A program made the position numbers and the translations under genes. Under the pieces are notes generated by a model. It saw only the letters and a list, made by a program, of their open reading frames with translations. It did no database searches and was not told the DNA's origin. Shown piece by piece: positions 51,127 to 64,000 of a DNA stretch of 64,000 bases (position 1 is its first letter; each line of letters starts with the position of its first letter). The DNA comes from Sporosarcina luteola (GTDB lineage Bacteria; Bacillota; Bacilli; Bacillales_A; Planococcaceae): assembly GCF_023715535.1 (NCBI RefSeq), contig NZ_JAMBOI010000006.1, positions 62,001 to 126,000 of the forward strand, read 5' to 3'.

Positions 51127-52557
51127 TTATCGCTTGTTGATTTCCTCAAGAAGGATTTTATTCACCAATGGCGGGTTAGCTTGTCCCTTTGTTGCTTTCA
51201 TGACTTGTCCGACGAGGAAGCCGACTGCGCGGTCCTTGCCGTTTTTGAAGTCTTCGATCGATTGTTCATTCGCATCGAGAATTTCCGTCACGATTGTGCG
51301 GAGTGTGCCTTCGTCGGAAATTTGGACGAGGCCTTTCTCTTTGACGATGTCAGCGGCATTTCCGCCGTTTTCGATCAATTCTTTGAACACTTTCTTAGCG
51401 ATTTTGGATGAAATGGTGCCATCTTCGATCAACTTAATCATGCTGGATAGGCCTTCCGGCGTGAGCGCTGTGTCATGAAGCTCTTTTTGTTCAGCATTCA
51501 AATATGCAGACACTTCACCCATCAGCCAGTTGGAAGCAAGTTTCGCCTCAGCTCCCGCTTCAACAGTTGCATCAAAGAAATCGGACATCTCTTTCGTCAA
51601 TGTCAACACATGCGCGTCATATTCCGGCAGGTCGAGCTCATTGACATACCTTGCTTTACGAGCATCCGGCAACTCCGGAATCTCGGCACGTACCCGATCG
51701 ACCCACTCTTTATCGATGTGGATTTCAGGCAAGTCCGGGTCGTTGATGAAACGGTAATCGTTCGCGCTGCCTTTAATACGCATAAGCACGGTTTGACCCG
51801 TTGCTTCGTCGTAACGGCGTGTTTCTTGCTGGATTTCCCCGCCGGAAAGAAGAATCTTTTCCTGGCGCTCGACTTCATTTGCAATTCCTCTGCGGACGAA
51901 GTTGAATGAGTTCAAGTTTTTCAATTCGGTTTTCGTTCCGAATTCCTCTTGTCCGAACGGGCGAAGTGAAATATTGGCGTCGCAGCGCAAGGAGCCTTCC
52001 TCCATGCGGACGTCCGAAACGCCTGTATATTGGATGATTGCTTTCAGCTTCTCAAGGAATGCATATGCCTCTTCCGGAGAACGGATATCAGCTTCCGTTA
52101 CGATTTCAATCAACGGTGTGCCTTGTCTATTCAAGTCGACGAGTGAATAGCCGTTGTCGGAGTGTGTCAATTTTCCTGCATCCTCTTCAAGATGGACGCG
52201 TTCGATGCGGATTTTCTTCTTTTTGCCTTCGACTTCGATTTCGATCCATCCGTTTTGGCCAACTGGACGCTTGTCCTGCGAAGTTTGATAGGCGCTCGGG
52301 TTATCCGGATAGAAATAGTGCTTACGGTCGAAGTTCATGACCTTTGCCACTTCACAGTTCAATGCGAGTGAAGCTTTCATTCCGAAGTCCACCGCACGTT
52401 TGTTCAACGTAGGCAATGTTCCCGGGTATGCCAAGTCGTACACATGGATGTTCATATTCGGCTCTGCACCGTAATGGGATGGTGCCGGTGAAAAGATTTT
52501 CGTATCGGTTTTTAATTCAACGTGGACTTCAAGTCCAACAATCGTTTCAAAGTTCAT
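51127..52557 (-). CDS. gatB: Aspartyl/glutamyl-tRNA amidotransferase subunit B
   Basis: 476 residues; forms Gln-tRNA(Gln) by amidating misacylated Glu-tRNA. Starts [20 protein letters not shown] and has [25 protein letters not shown] and [17 protein letters not shown], with the C-terminal YqeY-like helical tail. The start codon overlaps the gatA stop by one base (TAATG). Confidence 0.96.
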   Translation of the reverse strand: MNFETIVGLEVHVELKTDTKIFSPAPSHYGAEPNMNIHVYDLAYPGTLPTLNKRAVDFGMKASLALNCEVAKVMNFDRKHYFYPDNPSAYQTSQDKRPVGQNGWIEIEVEGKKKKIRIERVHLEEDAGKLTHSDNGYSLVDLNRQGTPLIEIVTEADIRSPEEAYAFLEKLKAIIQYTGVSDVRMEEGSLRCDANISLRPFGQEEFGTKTELKNLNSFNFVRRGIANEVERQEKILLSGGEIQQETRRYDEATGQTVLMRIKGSANDYRFINDPDLPEIHIDKEWVDRVRAEIPELPDARKARYVNELDLPEYDAHVLTLTKEMSDFFDATVEAGAEAKLASNWLMGEVSAYLNAEQKELHDTALTPEGLSSMIKLIEDGTISSKIAKKVFKELIENGGNAADIVKEKGLVQISDEGTLRTIVTEILDANEQSIEDFKNGKDRAVGFLVGQVMKATKGQANPPLVNKILLEEINKR

Positions 52558-54023
52558 TAGTTAGTACCCTCCCCTAAAGATGGAGTGCTTTTATGGAAAT
52601 CGGTCGCTTGTTCGAATGCGTGCGCCACTCTATAAATGAGCGCCTCATCGAAATGTTTCCCGATGATTTGGAGACCGACTGGCAATCCATTCGAAAAGCC
52701 GCACGGAATTGAAATGGCCGGAATACCAGCCAAGTTAACAGACACTGTCAAAATGTCGTTCGCGTACAATGTCAATTGGTTTTGCGCGACGCCGCCGATT
52801 TCGTATGCAGTTGTTGCACTTGTTGGTCCGACGATGACATCGTGATTTTCAAATACGGATGCAAAGTCTTGAGCGATCAGCGTACGGACTTTCATCGCTT
52901 TAACGTACAACTCTTCATGATGATCTGCACTTAGTGCATATGTGCCGTAGAGGATTCGTTTTTTCACTTCTGTTCCGAACCCTTCTGCACGTGAGCGTGT
53001 ATAGACCTCTTCCAGATTTCCAGCATTCTCTGAGCGGTATCCATAACGAATTCCGTCGAATCTCGCGAGGTTGGAAGAAGCTTCTGCCGTTGCAATCGCG
53101 TAGTAAGTTGGCGATGCATATTTGGAATGCGGAAGCGTCACTTCTTCGATAGATGCGCCAAGCGATTCAAGCACTTTCAACGATGCACGGACCTTATCTT
53201 TTACATCTTCTGTGATGCCTTCACCTAAATATTCCTTTGGAACAGCGATGCGCAAGCCCTTAATATCTCCAGTCAATGCGGATTTGAAATCAGGCACTTG
53301 CTGTGGTGAAGATGAGGAATCTCTATGATCGATTCCTGAAATCGCATTCAACAATAGTGCATTGTCCTCGACTGTCCGAGTGATCGGTCCGATTTGATCC
53401 AATGAAGATGCAAACGCGACGAGACCGCTCCGGGATACTCTGCCGTATGTCGGCTTCATTCCGACGACTCCACAGAACGCAGCTGGCTGGCGAACAGATC
53501 CACCAGTATCCGTACCGAGTGAAAATGGCACTTCGCCCGCTGCAACAGCAGCTGCAGAACCGCCTGAAGAACCGCCAGGCACGCAGTCCAAATTCCATGG
53601 ATTATGCGTTGTCTGGAATGCTGAACGTTCAGTTGTAGAACCCATGGCAAACTCGTCCATATTCAATTTACCGACACTGACCATGCCCGCTTCGTTCACT
53701 TTTTCCACGGCTGTAGCGTCATAGACAGGTACGAAATTCTCCAGCATCTTGCTTGCACAAGTTGTAGCTGTTCCTTTTGTAACAATATTGTCTTTTATGC
53801 CGATCGGCAATCCGAATAGCGGACCGCGGCTATCTTGCGATGAGTTGTCCAAGGCTTCCGCTTTCGCTAGCGCTTCTTCTTCCGTCAACGCCAGGAATGC
53901 TTTCACTTGTCCATCCAGTTTTGCAATCTGCTTGAATGAATCTTCGGTAACTTCTTTGACAGAGACTTCCCGGTTATGTAAAAGTGCTTGAAGTTCTGCT
54001 GCCGTCTTTTTCATTAACGTCAT
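52557..54023 (-). CDS. gatA: Aspartyl/glutamyl-tRNA amidotransferase subunit A
   Basis: 488 residues; amidase that supplies ammonia from glutamine. Amidase signature: [45 protein letters not shown] with the Ser-cisSer-Lys triad, and [20 protein letters not shown] before the ATG. Middle gene of gatCAB. Confidence 0.96.
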   Translation of the reverse strand: MTLMKKTAAELQALLHNREVSVKEVTEDSFKQIAKLDGQVKAFLALTEEEALAKAEALDNSSQDSRGPLFGLPIGIKDNIVTKGTATTCASKMLENFVPVYDATAVEKVNEAGMVSVGKLNMDEFAMGSTTERSAFQTTHNPWNLDCVPGGSSGGSAAAVAAGEVPFSLGTDTGGSVRQPAAFCGVVGMKPTYGRVSRSGLVAFASSLDQIGPITRTVEDNALLLNAISGIDHRDSSSSPQQVPDFKSALTGDIKGLRIAVPKEYLGEGITEDVKDKVRASLKVLESLGASIEEVTLPHSKYASPTYYAIATAEASSNLARFDGIRYGYRSENAGNLEEVYTRSRAEGFGTEVKKRILYGTYALSADHHEELYVKAMKVRTLIAQDFASVFENHDVIVGPTSATTAYEIGGVAQNQLTLYANDILTVSVNLAGIPAISIPCGFSNGLPVGLQIIGKHFDEALIYRVAHAFEQATDFHKSTPSLGEGTN

Positions 54024-54047
54024 GTTACTTCCTCCTAAAAACCGTTA

Positions 54048-54335
54048 TCACAGGATATTCGGAACTTTGATCATTCCGTCTTCATGCTCTTTTACGCTAG
54101 CCAACATTTCGTCGCGATCAAGTACATCTTGCGGGACGTCTTCCCGAAGCACATTGAACATCTGCAACGGATGAGTCATCGGCTCTATGTTATCTGTATC
54201 CACTTCTTTCAACGCATCTCCAAATTCTACAAGTTCGGAAATGATTTCAGAAAACACTTCCGCTTCTTGATCCGAAAAGGCGATTTTCGCAAAGTTCGCG
54301 AAGTAATGTACGTCTTCTGTCGTAAATTTCGTCAT
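54048..54335 (-). CDS. gatC: Aspartyl/glutamyl-tRNA amidotransferase subunit C
   Basis: 95 residues from the ATG at 54335 (MTKFTTEDVHYFANFAKIAF) after GGGGAGG; the frame extends upstream without a site. Acts as the chaperone/linker of GatA and GatB. The C-terminal ...LREDVPQDVLDRDEMLASVKEHEDGMIKVPNIL is typical. First gene of gatCAB. Confidence 0.94.
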   Translation of the reverse strand: MTKFTTEDVHYFANFAKIAFSDQEAEVFSEIISELVEFGDALKEVDTDNIEPMTHPLQMFNVLREDVPQDVLDRDEMLASVKEHEDGMIKVPNIL

Positions 54336-54446
54336 TTGATTTCCTCCCCAATTGCAATTGTACGACTTATCATACCACCTAACCGGTATGTTGAAAAGCA
54401 ACTGCGCCCATGGTTAACAGCATGGACGCGCATGTAAACTGATATT

Positions 54447-55565
54447 CTAATAGCCATAAATATGGACGAACGGTTCATCACTACCGGCTTCCTTAACAAT
54501 GAGCGCCTCGGGGCCGTTCACCGAGGTGACACTCACTTCGACATCGATGTTGGGAAAGTACTTGATGATATGCGAAGCCAAAAACTGTGTGAATCCGATA
54601 ACTTCACCTTTCCCGAAAAACTGGATTGGAATGTCGATGGAAATCGATTGCATCCTTTTGTCTTTGAAAAAGCCTTTTCCGATCACATTGACGAAGCTCG
54701 GAAAATAGTTATCGATATCCTGTTTGAAATTGCTGAATTTCGTATTGATATCTCGGTAATTGTCAATGTCAGCGGGAGCGGGAAGCAACACGTACCGTTC
54801 ATTCACTTCTTTCCATCCGGATGCTGATGATTTTCCTTTATCAGCAAAAGCGGTTGCGAAATACGTGCCAGGTACGATTGCATTTCTTTTCTCCTGTTTG
54901 AACAGACCGATGACGATCGGAATATCCTGGAAACCTTCTTTTGCACGCATCCTGCTGACGATTTTGTCCGCCATGGCGATGCCTTGCTTTTCGAGTACCG
55001 AATCCGTTATTTCAATCTCTTTCCCGTCTTTGGAATAATAGACGGAATTCAACGCAAGTCCAATCGAAACACCGGACAGACGTACTTTCTTTTCGTCCGT
55101 CAACGTCAGGTAGTTTTGCTCGATAATATGCGCCAAATAGATCGGCTTCTCTTCCGCATCTTCCCCTTCCGCTTCAGGGGGATTCAAGCCTTGTTCATTG
55201 GTTGAACTTCTGGCAAGCCATGCGCGTGCAGTTTTTCCATCAATATACTGCCCTTCTTGGAAGAAATAGTTTTTCGTGTCGAAATGCTGGGCGGATAAAC
55301 GCAATAGCCCTTCTTCCGCTTCCCCGATATCATATTTCGTATAGATATTGCTCACGACAAGGCCGCGGCTAGCGCTTTTCTTGAACGGGGTGACTGTCTT
55401 GTAATAGGTGTCATTCACCTGTACATCTGGAATCATGACGGTTTCTTCTACCTGTTCCTCATCATTTTCCTGGATGACTTCCTCTTTGTCGGGTCCGATT
55501 GACGGCATACAGCCGCCTAACGTAAGGACAACTGCCATGCCGGTTAGTGCAAATAGCCTTTTCAT
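54447..55565 (-). CDS. camS: CamS-family sex pheromone lipoprotein
   Basis: 372-residue lipoprotein (lipobox TLGGC, Cys at about 19). CamS/YerH family: RGLVVSNIYTKYDIGEAEEGLLRLS, FFQEGQYIDGKTARAWL, YSKDGKEIEI, and CGAEALIVKEAG-like C terminus. Signal peptides of these proteins yield pheromone peptides in some enterococci and staphylococci; here only the family is claimed. Next to ligA as in B. subtilis. Confidence 0.88.
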   Translation of the reverse strand: MKRLFALTGMAVVLTLGGCMPSIGPDKEEVIQENDEEQVEETVMIPDVQVNDTYYKTVTPFKKSASRGLVVSNIYTKYDIGEAEEGLLRLSAQHFDTKNYFFQEGQYIDGKTARAWLARSSTNEQGLNPPEAEGEDAEEKPIYLAHIIEQNYLTLTDEKKVRLSGVSIGLALNSVYYSKDGKEIEITDSVLEKQGIAMADKIVSRMRAKEGFQDIPIVIGLFKQEKRNAIVPGTYFATAFADKGKSSASGWKEVNERYVLLPAPADIDNYRDINTKFSNFKQDIDNYFPSFVNVIGKGFFKDKRMQSISIDIPIQFFGKGEVIGFTQFLASHIIKYFPNIDVEVSVTSVNGPEALIVKEAGSDEPFVHIYGY

Positions 55566-55571
55566 TGAAAA

Positions 55572-57593
<2,022 letters not shown>

Positions 57594-59828
57594 CTACGCT
57601 TTTTCTATCGGTGCAAATTTGGCAAGAAGCCGTTTGATGCCTACCGGTTCCGGGAACGCGATATCGAGTTCCAGATCATCATGATTCCCTTTGACGCTGA
57701 CGACCATGCCCGTCCCCCATGCTTTATGGATCGCTTTGTCGCCCGCTTTCCAGCCCATCTTCTCTCCGCCGCTTGTTTTATAGACCGGCCTTTTGACAGC
57801 TGGACGCACGGGTGCTTCCCCACGCGAAAACCCGCCATATGAAAAGCCTTGATTGTTATTGGATGTCACTTCGATAATATCATCTGAAATCTCGTTTAAA
57901 AAACGGGAAGGATTATTAATACTTGAGCGGCCGAACAATGTCCGGTAGGAAGCGCAAGTCAAAAAGAGCCGCCGTTCCGCACGGGTGATCGCCACATAGG
58001 CAAGCCGGCGCTCCTCTTCCATTTCTTCATCGTCGCCGATTGACCTGACATGCGGGAAGATGTTCTCTTCCATGCCGATGACGAAGACGACCGGGAATTC
58101 AAGCCCTTTCGCCGCGTGCATTGTCATTAGGACGATTTTTTCCGTCGATTGGTTCTCTTCTTTATCCAACGAATCGATATCGGCAATTAACGCAAGGTCT
58201 GTCAGGAATGCGACGAGCGAACGGTCGCCTTCCTCTTCTTCGGCCCTCTTTTCGAAAGCTTCCGTGACGGAAAGGAATTCCTCGATATTTTCCAATCGGC
58301 TTTCCGATTCAATCGTTTTCTCGCGGAGGAGCATTTCACGATAGCCCGTCTTTTCAAGCACCTGTTCAACAAGTTCCGTCACGGACAAGTATTCCTGCAT
58401 TTGTGTAAACCCGCTGATCATATCCCTGAATTTAGAGGCTTCGTTTGCAGCCCTTGCCGTCAGCCCCATGAAATGGACTTCCTGCAACGCATCGAATACA
58501 GATCGGTCGTTCTCGATAGCGAATGATGCCATCCGTTCGAAAGAAGTCGCCCCGATGCTTCGCTTCGGTTCGTTTATGATCCGCGCGAGCGCCAAGTCGT
58601 CGTCGTTATTTGCAATCAATCGCAAATAAGCGAGCAAGTCTTTGATCTCTTTTCTGTCATAGAACTTCGTGCCGCCAACAATTGTATAATCGAGATTCGA
58701 TTTCACCAGGTATTCCTCAATGACACGGGATTGGGCATTCGTCCGGTAAAGGATTGCGAATTGATCCAGCTTCAGGTTTTCTCGTTCTTTCAGCTCGATG
58801 ATCTGCTGGACGATGAACTGGGATTCGTCCTTTTCATCGGAGGCCTTATAGATCGTGATGGAATCACCCTCTGCATTTTCCGTCCGCAGCTTCTTGTCGT
58901 AGCGGCTGCGGTTGTTCTGGATGACGTCGTTAGCCGCCTGCAAAATCGTTTTCGTCGAACGGTAATTCTGCTCGAGTAAAATGACGGTTGCATCATTATA
59001 ATCCTTTTCGAACGAAAGGATATTGCCGATGTCAGCGCCTCGCCATCTGTAGATCGATTGGTCGGAGTCACCTACGACGCACAGGTTCCGGAATTTCGCG
59101 GCTAGCATGTTGACAAGCCTGTATTGCGCATTGTTCGTATCTTGATATTCATCTACGTGGATGTATTGGAATTTATTTTGATAAAATTCGAGGACTTCAG
59201 GGACGCGTTCGAATAATTTGAGAGTCATCATGATGAGGTCGTCAAAATCAAGCGATTGGTTTTGTCGCAGTTTTTTCGTATAGCCTTCGTAGATATCTGC
59301 AATCGTCTTTTCGTAAGGATTGTGCGGGTTGATTTGCCCTTTATACATTTCCGCATCGATGCATTCGTTTTTCGCCGAGCTGATTGCTCCGAGCATTGCA
59401 CGCGGATCGTATTGCTTCGGATCGATATTGCGATCTTTCAGCACATTTTTAACGGCCGTCAATTGGTCGGATGAATCGAGGATCGTGAAGCTTTTCGAAA
59501 TTCCGATCCGGTCGATGTCCCTCCGTAAAATGCGGACGCACATCGAGTGGAAAGTCGAGACCCACATCCGCTCACCAGACCCGGGTCCAAGCAGGCCGTT
59601 GATCCGTTCGCGCATTTCACGGGCTGCCTTGTTCGTAAACGTGATTGCCAATACATTGGAAGGATACACCCCTTTTTCAACAATCAAGTAAGCGATCCGG
59701 TGGGTCAGCACCCGAGTCTTCCCGGATCCTGCGCCTGCCATGATCAGCAGCGGCCCTTCCGTCTTTTTCACTGCGCGGGCTTGTTCAGGGTTCATGCCTG
59801 CAAGCAGATTTTGCGCGATTTCCTTCAT
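57594..59828 (-). CDS. pcrA: DNA helicase PcrA
   Basis: 744-residue UvrD/Rep-family 3'-5' helicase. Walker [14 protein letters not shown], motif [41 protein letters not shown] and [13 protein letters not shown]. The C-terminal tail ([25 protein letters not shown]) is the RNA polymerase-binding Tudor-like domain of PcrA. Essential repair and transcription-coupling role. Confidence 0.96.
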   Translation of the reverse strand: MKEIAQNLLAGMNPEQARAVKKTEGPLLIMAGAGSGKTRVLTHRIAYLIVEKGVYPSNVLAITFTNKAAREMRERINGLLGPGSGERMWVSTFHSMCVRILRRDIDRIGISKSFTILDSSDQLTAVKNVLKDRNIDPKQYDPRAMLGAISSAKNECIDAEMYKGQINPHNPYEKTIADIYEGYTKKLRQNQSLDFDDLIMMTLKLFERVPEVLEFYQNKFQYIHVDEYQDTNNAQYRLVNMLAAKFRNLCVVGDSDQSIYRWRGADIGNILSFEKDYNDATVILLEQNYRSTKTILQAANDVIQNNRSRYDKKLRTENAEGDSITIYKASDEKDESQFIVQQIIELKERENLKLDQFAILYRTNAQSRVIEEYLVKSNLDYTIVGGTKFYDRKEIKDLLAYLRLIANNDDDLALARIINEPKRSIGATSFERMASFAIENDRSVFDALQEVHFMGLTARAANEASKFRDMISGFTQMQEYLSVTELVEQVLEKTGYREMLLREKTIESESRLENIEEFLSVTEAFEKRAEEEEGDRSLVAFLTDLALIADIDSLDKEENQSTEKIVLMTMHAAKGLEFPVVFVIGMEENIFPHVRSIGDDEEMEEERRLAYVAITRAERRLFLTCASYRTLFGRSSINNPSRFLNEISDDIIEVTSNNNQGFSYGGFSRGEAPVRPAVKRPVYKTSGGEKMGWKAGDKAIHKAWGTGMVVSVKGNHDDLELDIAFPEPVGIKRLLAKFAPIEKA

Positions 59829-59879
59829 ACATCATACCGCCTTTCAAAAGAACATTTGTTCTTTATTATATCTTAAAAC

Positions 59880-60575
59880 TTATCTATTGGATACCGATTT
59901 CACTGCTTCGACTGTCGAAAGGGCAGCCTTCAGATCTTCATAGATGATATTGCCCACAATGACCGTATCTGCAAGCTCCGCCATCATTTTTGCGTCTGCC
60001 GCATTCCGAATTCCGCCGCCGTAAAATAACTTCGTCTGCTCAAGGGCACGCGCCGCCGCTTTGACGATAGCAGGATCGCCAAGCGTTCCGCTATATTCCA
60101 AATAAAATACGGGCAGCTTGAACAGGTGCTCCGCCATTCGCGCATAGGCGATGACATCCTCTTCATCGGGAGCTTCCTTTACACCGGTGAGACGAGCCGC
60201 TTTGCAATCTGTGTTGACGATTACGTAGCCTTCCGCGATGACTTCATCCCAATCCATCATATGACCGTATTCCTTCAAAGCCGCATGATGAATGCCGTTT
60301 ACCCATTTCGTATCGGTCGAATTCAGGACCGTCGGGATGAAATAGTAATCGAATCCCATCGACACCGATTCGACAGTCGACACCTCAAGCGCCACCGGCA
60401 CGGAAAATCTTCGGATGCGCGCCAGCAGGTCAAGGACATTCTCGAGTGTCACGCCATCCGTTCCTCCGATGATGATGCCGTCCGTTCCGGATTCAGCCAG
60501 CTGTTCGAGCTCTTTATCCGCCAATTGTTTTGCGGGATCCACTTTAAAGGCGTGGCGCCAATTCATATAGTCCAT
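59880..60575 (-). CDS. pcrB: Heptaprenylglyceryl phosphate synthase PcrB
   Basis: 231 residues, TIM barrel; joins glycerol-1-phosphate to heptaprenyl diphosphate. Starts MDYMNWRHAFKVDPAKQLAD; has GTDGIIIGGTDGVTLEN, FYLEYSGTLGDP and FYGGGIRNAADAKMMAE with the phosphate-binding loop. ATG at 60575 after AGGTGG. First gene of pcrBA-ligA. Confidence 0.93.
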   Translation of the reverse strand: MDYMNWRHAFKVDPAKQLADKELEQLAESGTDGIIIGGTDGVTLENVLDLLARIRRFSVPVALEVSTVESVSMGFDYYFIPTVLNSTDTKWVNGIHHAALKEYGHMMDWDEVIAEGYVIVNTDCKAARLTGVKEAPDEEDVIAYARMAEHLFKLPVFYLEYSGTLGDPAIVKAAARALEQTKLFYGGGIRNAADAKMMAELADTVIVGNIIYEDLKAALSTVEAVKSVSNR

Positions 60576-60655
60576 TCTAGCTTCCACCTACTTCTTCAAT
60601 TGCTTTTTGGATGCGCTCTAGTTAACCTTGCGCGTCTGCTATTCCCCAGTATACC

Positions 60656-60687
60656 AAAAAAACCGGACGGATAGTTTCTCCGCCCGA
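60656..60687 (-). terminator. Terminator of yerABC
   Basis: Minus strand CGGGCGGA, loop, TCCGTCCGG then seven T, directly after the yerC stop. Confidence 0.85.
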
Positions 60688-61005
60688 TCACTTCTTATCA
60701 TTATTGTCCGCAAGCTCAGGATAGAGGCGGTCAAGCACGGTGTTATAGCCGCCAGATCCGTAATCTACGCATCGTCTCACCCTTGAGATTGTCGCAGTGC
60801 TCGCACCGGTTTCATTTTGAATCCGGTCATACGTCTTTTTCTGTCGCAATGCATGCGCAACTTCCAAACGCTGTGCCAACGATTGCAGTTCGCTCATCGT
60901 TGCAAGGTCGTCAAAAAACATATAGCATTCTTCCAGATCCTTCAATTCCAATATCGCTTTGAACAGCTGATCCGTTTGTTCACTTCGGATTTTATCGATT
61001 TGCAT
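60688..61005 (-). CDS. yerC: YerC, TrpR-like DNA-binding protein
   Basis: 105 residues of the TrpR/YerC/YecD family. From the ATG at 61005 after GAGGGGG. LKDLEECYMFFDDLATMSELQSLAQRLEVA and the helix-turn-helix TYDRIQNETGASTATISRVRRC are diagnostic. In B. subtilis this small protein is linked to regulation of histidine biosynthesis genes. Sits 4 bases after yerB. Confidence 0.9.
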   Translation of the reverse strand: MQIDKIRSEQTDQLFKAILELKDLEECYMFFDDLATMSELQSLAQRLEVAHALRQKKTYDRIQNETGASTATISRVRRCVDYGSGGYNTVLDRLYPELADNNDKK

Positions 61006-61029
61006 GTTTCCCCCTCTTTCTTTCAAGAT

Positions 61030-62109
61030 TTAAGGCGTAAATGTTACAGACTTTGCAATTCCGGAATATGTTGGGATGATATGAATCCACGTCTTGCCGG
61101 GAACTAATTTTGCCGGAACACCATTTTCCACCGGGACGAGGAATCCATCAACGTTTTTCCATTCCAGCTCTTTCACGGAGCCCGCTTGGAACAGCATTGC
61201 CTTGCCTCCGCTTTCAATATCGACAGATTGTCTTCCGACATTGTCGATCGTACGATGGTCCGCTTCCATGACGATGATGTTCGACAGGCCGACTTGTTCT
61301 CCGTTCCCTTTATCCATCGTGAGGATTCCATTCACCATCCGATTGTATGTTTCCGTCTCCGGATCGTAGGAGAACGTGTTGATGAAATCCTGACTGGAGC
61401 TGAAGCGGACGACGATCATCGATGCGCTATCCCCTATTTTAGCATCCTCAATCGATTCGTGGAAAGCAAATGGAGGAACCTTCGCGATTTCGTCGGATGC
61501 ACCGACCTTCTCCATCGCAGCCATTATGTTTTCGCCGGTTATATACGAATTATGGGGAGCTTTACGGTCATTCGATCGTTTGAATAAAGTCCCGTCATAT
61601 TGCATGCCATTCACATTATCGACATATCTGTTCGCCAACAGCTTCTGCGCATCGGGGCTATAGCCGTGCGCTACGTAAAATGCATCCATCCCTTTTGATA
61701 GATGAATGAAATAATCACGTGCACTTCGGATCGGGCCGACCGTTTCCGGCAACTCGCTTTGGAACAAAGCTAAAAATCTCGTGACATTCCCTTCCGCCAT
61801 GAATTCATAAATGATATCCGCCTGGCTTACCCCCGATTGAGGCCTTGCATGCGGATGATTGTTGATCGTTGCTAGCACTGGTCTCGTCCAGTTCTCCTCT
61901 TCGGTCAACACGCCGGTAAATGGCGCCTGATAACGGAGAGTACCTTCTTCCTCAGGCTCTTCCATCGGCTCTTCAATTTCGACTTCTTCCATCTCTTCCG
62001 GCTCCGGTATAATCTCTTCCGCGCCGGCTTTCTCTTTTTTTGAACACGCTGACAGCAACAGCAACATGATGGCTAGTCCTAGCAGCCACCCTCTCTTTTT
62101 CCCTTTCAT
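61030..62109 (-). CDS. yerB: YerB, DUF3048 lipoprotein
   Basis: 359 residues. Lipobox LLLSACSKK, an acidic linker (EEIIPEPEEMEEVEIEEPMEE), then the DUF3048 double domain: RPVLATINNHPHARPQSGVSQADIIYEF, YFIHLSKGMDAFYVAHGYSP, and SFSYDPETETYNRMV-like NTFSYDPETETYNRM. Function unknown; surface-located. Between yerA and yerC. Confidence 0.9.
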   Translation of the reverse strand: MKGKKRGWLLGLAIMLLLLSACSKKEKAGAEEIIPEPEEMEEVEIEEPMEEPEEEGTLRYQAPFTGVLTEEENWTRPVLATINNHPHARPQSGVSQADIIYEFMAEGNVTRFLALFQSELPETVGPIRSARDYFIHLSKGMDAFYVAHGYSPDAQKLLANRYVDNVNGMQYDGTLFKRSNDRKAPHNSYITGENIMAAMEKVGASDEIAKVPPFAFHESIEDAKIGDSASMIVVRFSSSQDFINTFSYDPETETYNRMVNGILTMDKGNGEQVGLSNIIVMEADHRTIDNVGRQSVDIESGGKAMLFQAGSVKELEWKNVDGFLVPVENGVPAKLVPGKTWIHIIPTYSGIAKSVTFTP

Positions 62110-62118
62110 CCGTTCCTC

Positions 62119-63837
62119 CTATCTTCCCGTCGCCGGAATGATTACTTCATTTTTCATAACTTCATAAAGCCCTATTTGTGTCGCCCGTACATATGGCAAG
62201 TGTGTCGACTGGAGGAACAGGAACGTGTAGATGGCATCGCCATGTTTGTACCCCCGCTCTGATAACGCCTTTTTCATTGTAATCTCCCGATCAATTAAAA
62301 CATCCATATGCTCCGCTGATAGCCCCCCGCCGATCGGCAGCGGAATTGACGCAGCAATATCACCGTCCTCAACGAGAACCATGCCGCCCTTCATCCGTTT
62401 CATTTCATTGAAAGCAAGCAGCATTGCCTGTTTGTCCTTCCCGATGAGGATAATGTCGCCCGTATTGGAATAGGAGGATGCAAAGCCCTGCACGTGATCC
62501 GCGAAGCCTTTGATGACCGTATTCACCCGCCACTTTCCGTTTCGATCAATGAGCATGAGGAAACTTTCATCGTGCTCATTGGAAAGTTTGTCCGCTGATA
62601 GGTCAAGTGTCACTTCATATTGCTTTGTAATGACGTCATTCAACATTTTAATACCGACTGTTCCATTGAAGTCAAAATCCTTTTCATCCAAATCGAAATC
62701 CAGTTCGAATGACGGGACGAGCGACCAATCGACTTCCTTGAACGGAGCAGTCGGCGCGTTTTCGCGTTTCAGCCATTTACCTTTTGACAGGACGTCCGTC
62801 GGTACCGGGTTCGTTTCATCCTCCAGGAAATTGAGCGTTGCATATCTTCCTGTCGCGATGATGCCATGCTTATCATCTATGCCGTAGTAGCGGGCAACAT
62901 TATACGACGCCATCAAATACGCGTCAACCGGCTTCACCCCTGCATCGAGTGCGACTTGGATGCATTTGTCCATGACCCCATCGATATGGAAGGAAGGCGT
63001 TGAGCCGTCCGTCGTCATCATGAGATGGTCGAAGACGTCCAACTCCTTGTCGAGTACGCCTTTCAATAAATCCGGCAAATCCGGACGGATCGATGAATGG
63101 CGCAACGTCACTGCATACCCTTGCAATAGGCGTGCTTCCACTTCCTCGGTCGTCATTGCTTCATGATCGCCGTCAGTTCCGAGTAGTTTCATCCTCGCAA
63201 GAGTCCGCTCGGAAGCCCCCGGGAAGTGGCCTTCAATCTTTTTCCCCGCATGTTTAGCTGCAATGACAGACGCCGTCATATCCGGATCGCCGTTCATGAG
63301 GCGCGGCCAACCCGTCAGCTCCCCACCCATGAGAACATCGTCCCGCTCCAGCCATTCAGCGATTGCCTGCTGGTTGAACACATCCGTTTCATGTTGCAAA
63401 ACTGTTTGGGAATCAAACCGTGCCCACCAATAAAATGAAAACGGCAGTTCATTCAATTGGTCAATCAATTTGAACGCTCTTTCATTTCCGAGCAGCAAGA
63501 AGAACGTCAGGTTGTCCGATAAGAACGTCGTCGTTCCAAGCCTGCCAGCATAGTCGGCGAATGTTTCGGGATTGTACAGCTGAAACGGATGGACATGCGG
63601 CTCGATATAGCCGGGAACGATTCTTTTGCCGGTTGCATCGACGATTTCCGAGCCTTCTGTCATGGCTGGCATTCTGCCGCCTGCATAGACGATCCGATCT
63701 CCTTTAATCCAAATATTGCCCGTCACCCATTTCTTGAAAATGGAATGTAAATACGTCGCATTTTGAATAATGAGGTCCGGGGCAACTTTCCCGTTGATTA
63801 CCCCGAGTTGCCGTTGTATTTCATGTTGGTCCCACAT
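62119..63837 (-). CDS. yerA: YerA, adenine-deaminase-like amidohydrolase
   Basis: 572 residues of the Ade family. Metal site GYIEPHVHPFQLYN, ELTGWPRLMNGD, EGHFPGASE and MMTTDGSTPSFH; C-terminal adenine-deaminase domain (EHMDVLIDREITMKKAL). Purine-adenine activity is likely but YerA itself is poorly characterised. Start ATG with AAAAGGGG upstream. First gene of yerABC; about 160 bases to the window end hold only AT-rich promoter sequence. Confidence 0.88.
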   Translation of the reverse strand: MWDQHEIQRQLGVINGKVAPDLIIQNATYLHSIFKKWVTGNIWIKGDRIVYAGGRMPAMTEGSEIVDATGKRIVPGYIEPHVHPFQLYNPETFADYAGRLGTTTFLSDNLTFFLLLGNERAFKLIDQLNELPFSFYWWARFDSQTVLQHETDVFNQQAIAEWLERDDVLMGGELTGWPRLMNGDPDMTASVIAAKHAGKKIEGHFPGASERTLARMKLLGTDGDHEAMTTEEVEARLLQGYAVTLRHSSIRPDLPDLLKGVLDKELDVFDHLMMTTDGSTPSFHIDGVMDKCIQVALDAGVKPVDAYLMASYNVARYYGIDDKHGIIATGRYATLNFLEDETNPVPTDVLSKGKWLKRENAPTAPFKEVDWSLVPSFELDFDLDEKDFDFNGTVGIKMLNDVITKQYEVTLDLSADKLSNEHDESFLMLIDRNGKWRVNTVIKGFADHVQGFASSYSNTGDIILIGKDKQAMLLAFNEMKRMKGGMVLVEDGDIAASIPLPIGGGLSAEHMDVLIDREITMKKALSERGYKHGDAIYTFLFLQSTHLPYVRATQIGLYEVMKNEVIIPATGR

Positions 63838-64000
63838 ATCGATAAACCCCTTTTAAGAGAATTCTATATATTTTATCCTAGCATAGCATCCATTTGAAAT
63901 ATAGATGTTTTACATCATTTGCATGAAATTTCAGTCGCCTTCGAATGAATTGATCATCTATGTATCGTTTATGTCATTGCGGGAAAGCTAAAGACAAACT

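Noticed and set aside
60126..60674. 182-residue plus-strand frame opposite pcrB
   Set aside because: Shadow of pcrB; codon pattern follows the real gene.

Overview
The window reads as chromosomal DNA of a low-to-mid GC, endospore-forming Firmicute of the order Bacillales. Spore coat genes (CotW/CotX type), a YlxY-type sporulation deacetylase, a TPP-riboswitch ykoFE locus, nrnB, and a yerABC-pcrBA-ligA-camS-gatCAB-dagK-rlmCD block in Bacillus subtilis order all point there. The overall style (small interspersed palindromes, cydABS) suggests Planococcaceae/Sporosarcina-like, but that genus-level guess is inference. No tRNA, rRNA, CRISPR array, prophage or intact insertion sequence was seen.

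Layout. 1-1040 (minus): 5' part of a thiamine-precursor transport operon (ykoF, partial ykoE) under a TPP riboswitch. 1159-1318: a non-coding array of eight 20-bp units. 1.3-10 kb: unlinked housekeeping or accessory genes (two small hydrolases, SEC-C protein, YlxY, P-loop kinase, MBL hydrolase, flavin monooxygenase, RNase H-like protein, EamA transporter, YueI), a 21-residue cysteine-rich peptide, and copies of a short inverted-repeat element.

10-32 kb: a nearly complete allantoin catabolic locus. The PucI-like and second NCS1 permeases and a YbbY-like NCS2 permease bring in substrate. Two allantoinases (AllB) make allantoate, AllC makes ureidoglycine, AllE makes ureidoglycolate, and two tandem AllD dehydrogenases make oxalurate. 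The three oxamate carbamoyltransferase subunits (AllF/FdrA, AllG, AllH) split oxalurate to oxamate and carbamoyl phosphate, and a carbamate kinase makes ATP from the latter. Two PucR-type regulators sit inside the locus. No uricase, allantoin racemase or glyoxylate-utilisation genes are present, so the pathway seems to run to oxamate for nitrogen and substrate-level ATP.

32-36.8 kb (plus): cotW-like and cotX (with a long Arg-Asp repeat), oligopeptidase B and nrnB. 36.8-44.1 kb (minus): a 3-hydroxybutyrate dehydrogenase-like SDR and a branched-chain-amino-acid-type ABC transporter with a fused LivM-LivG protein, a cre-like site, and a PAS/AAA+ regulator that lacks the GAFTGA loop. 44.2-63.8 kb (minus): the conserved yerA-to-rlmCD region, interrupted between dagK and rlmCD by a cytochrome bd operon (cydA, cydB, cydS plus a 31-residue membrane peptide) and a divergent Nudix gene. 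The last ~160 bases hold no gene.

The most interesting material is the allantoin-to-oxamate locus with its duplicated enzymes, PucR-like boxes and internal terminators; the undescribed small genes (7399 and 48369); two regular short-unit arrays; and a dispersed element with GGTGCCTGTGCA ends.
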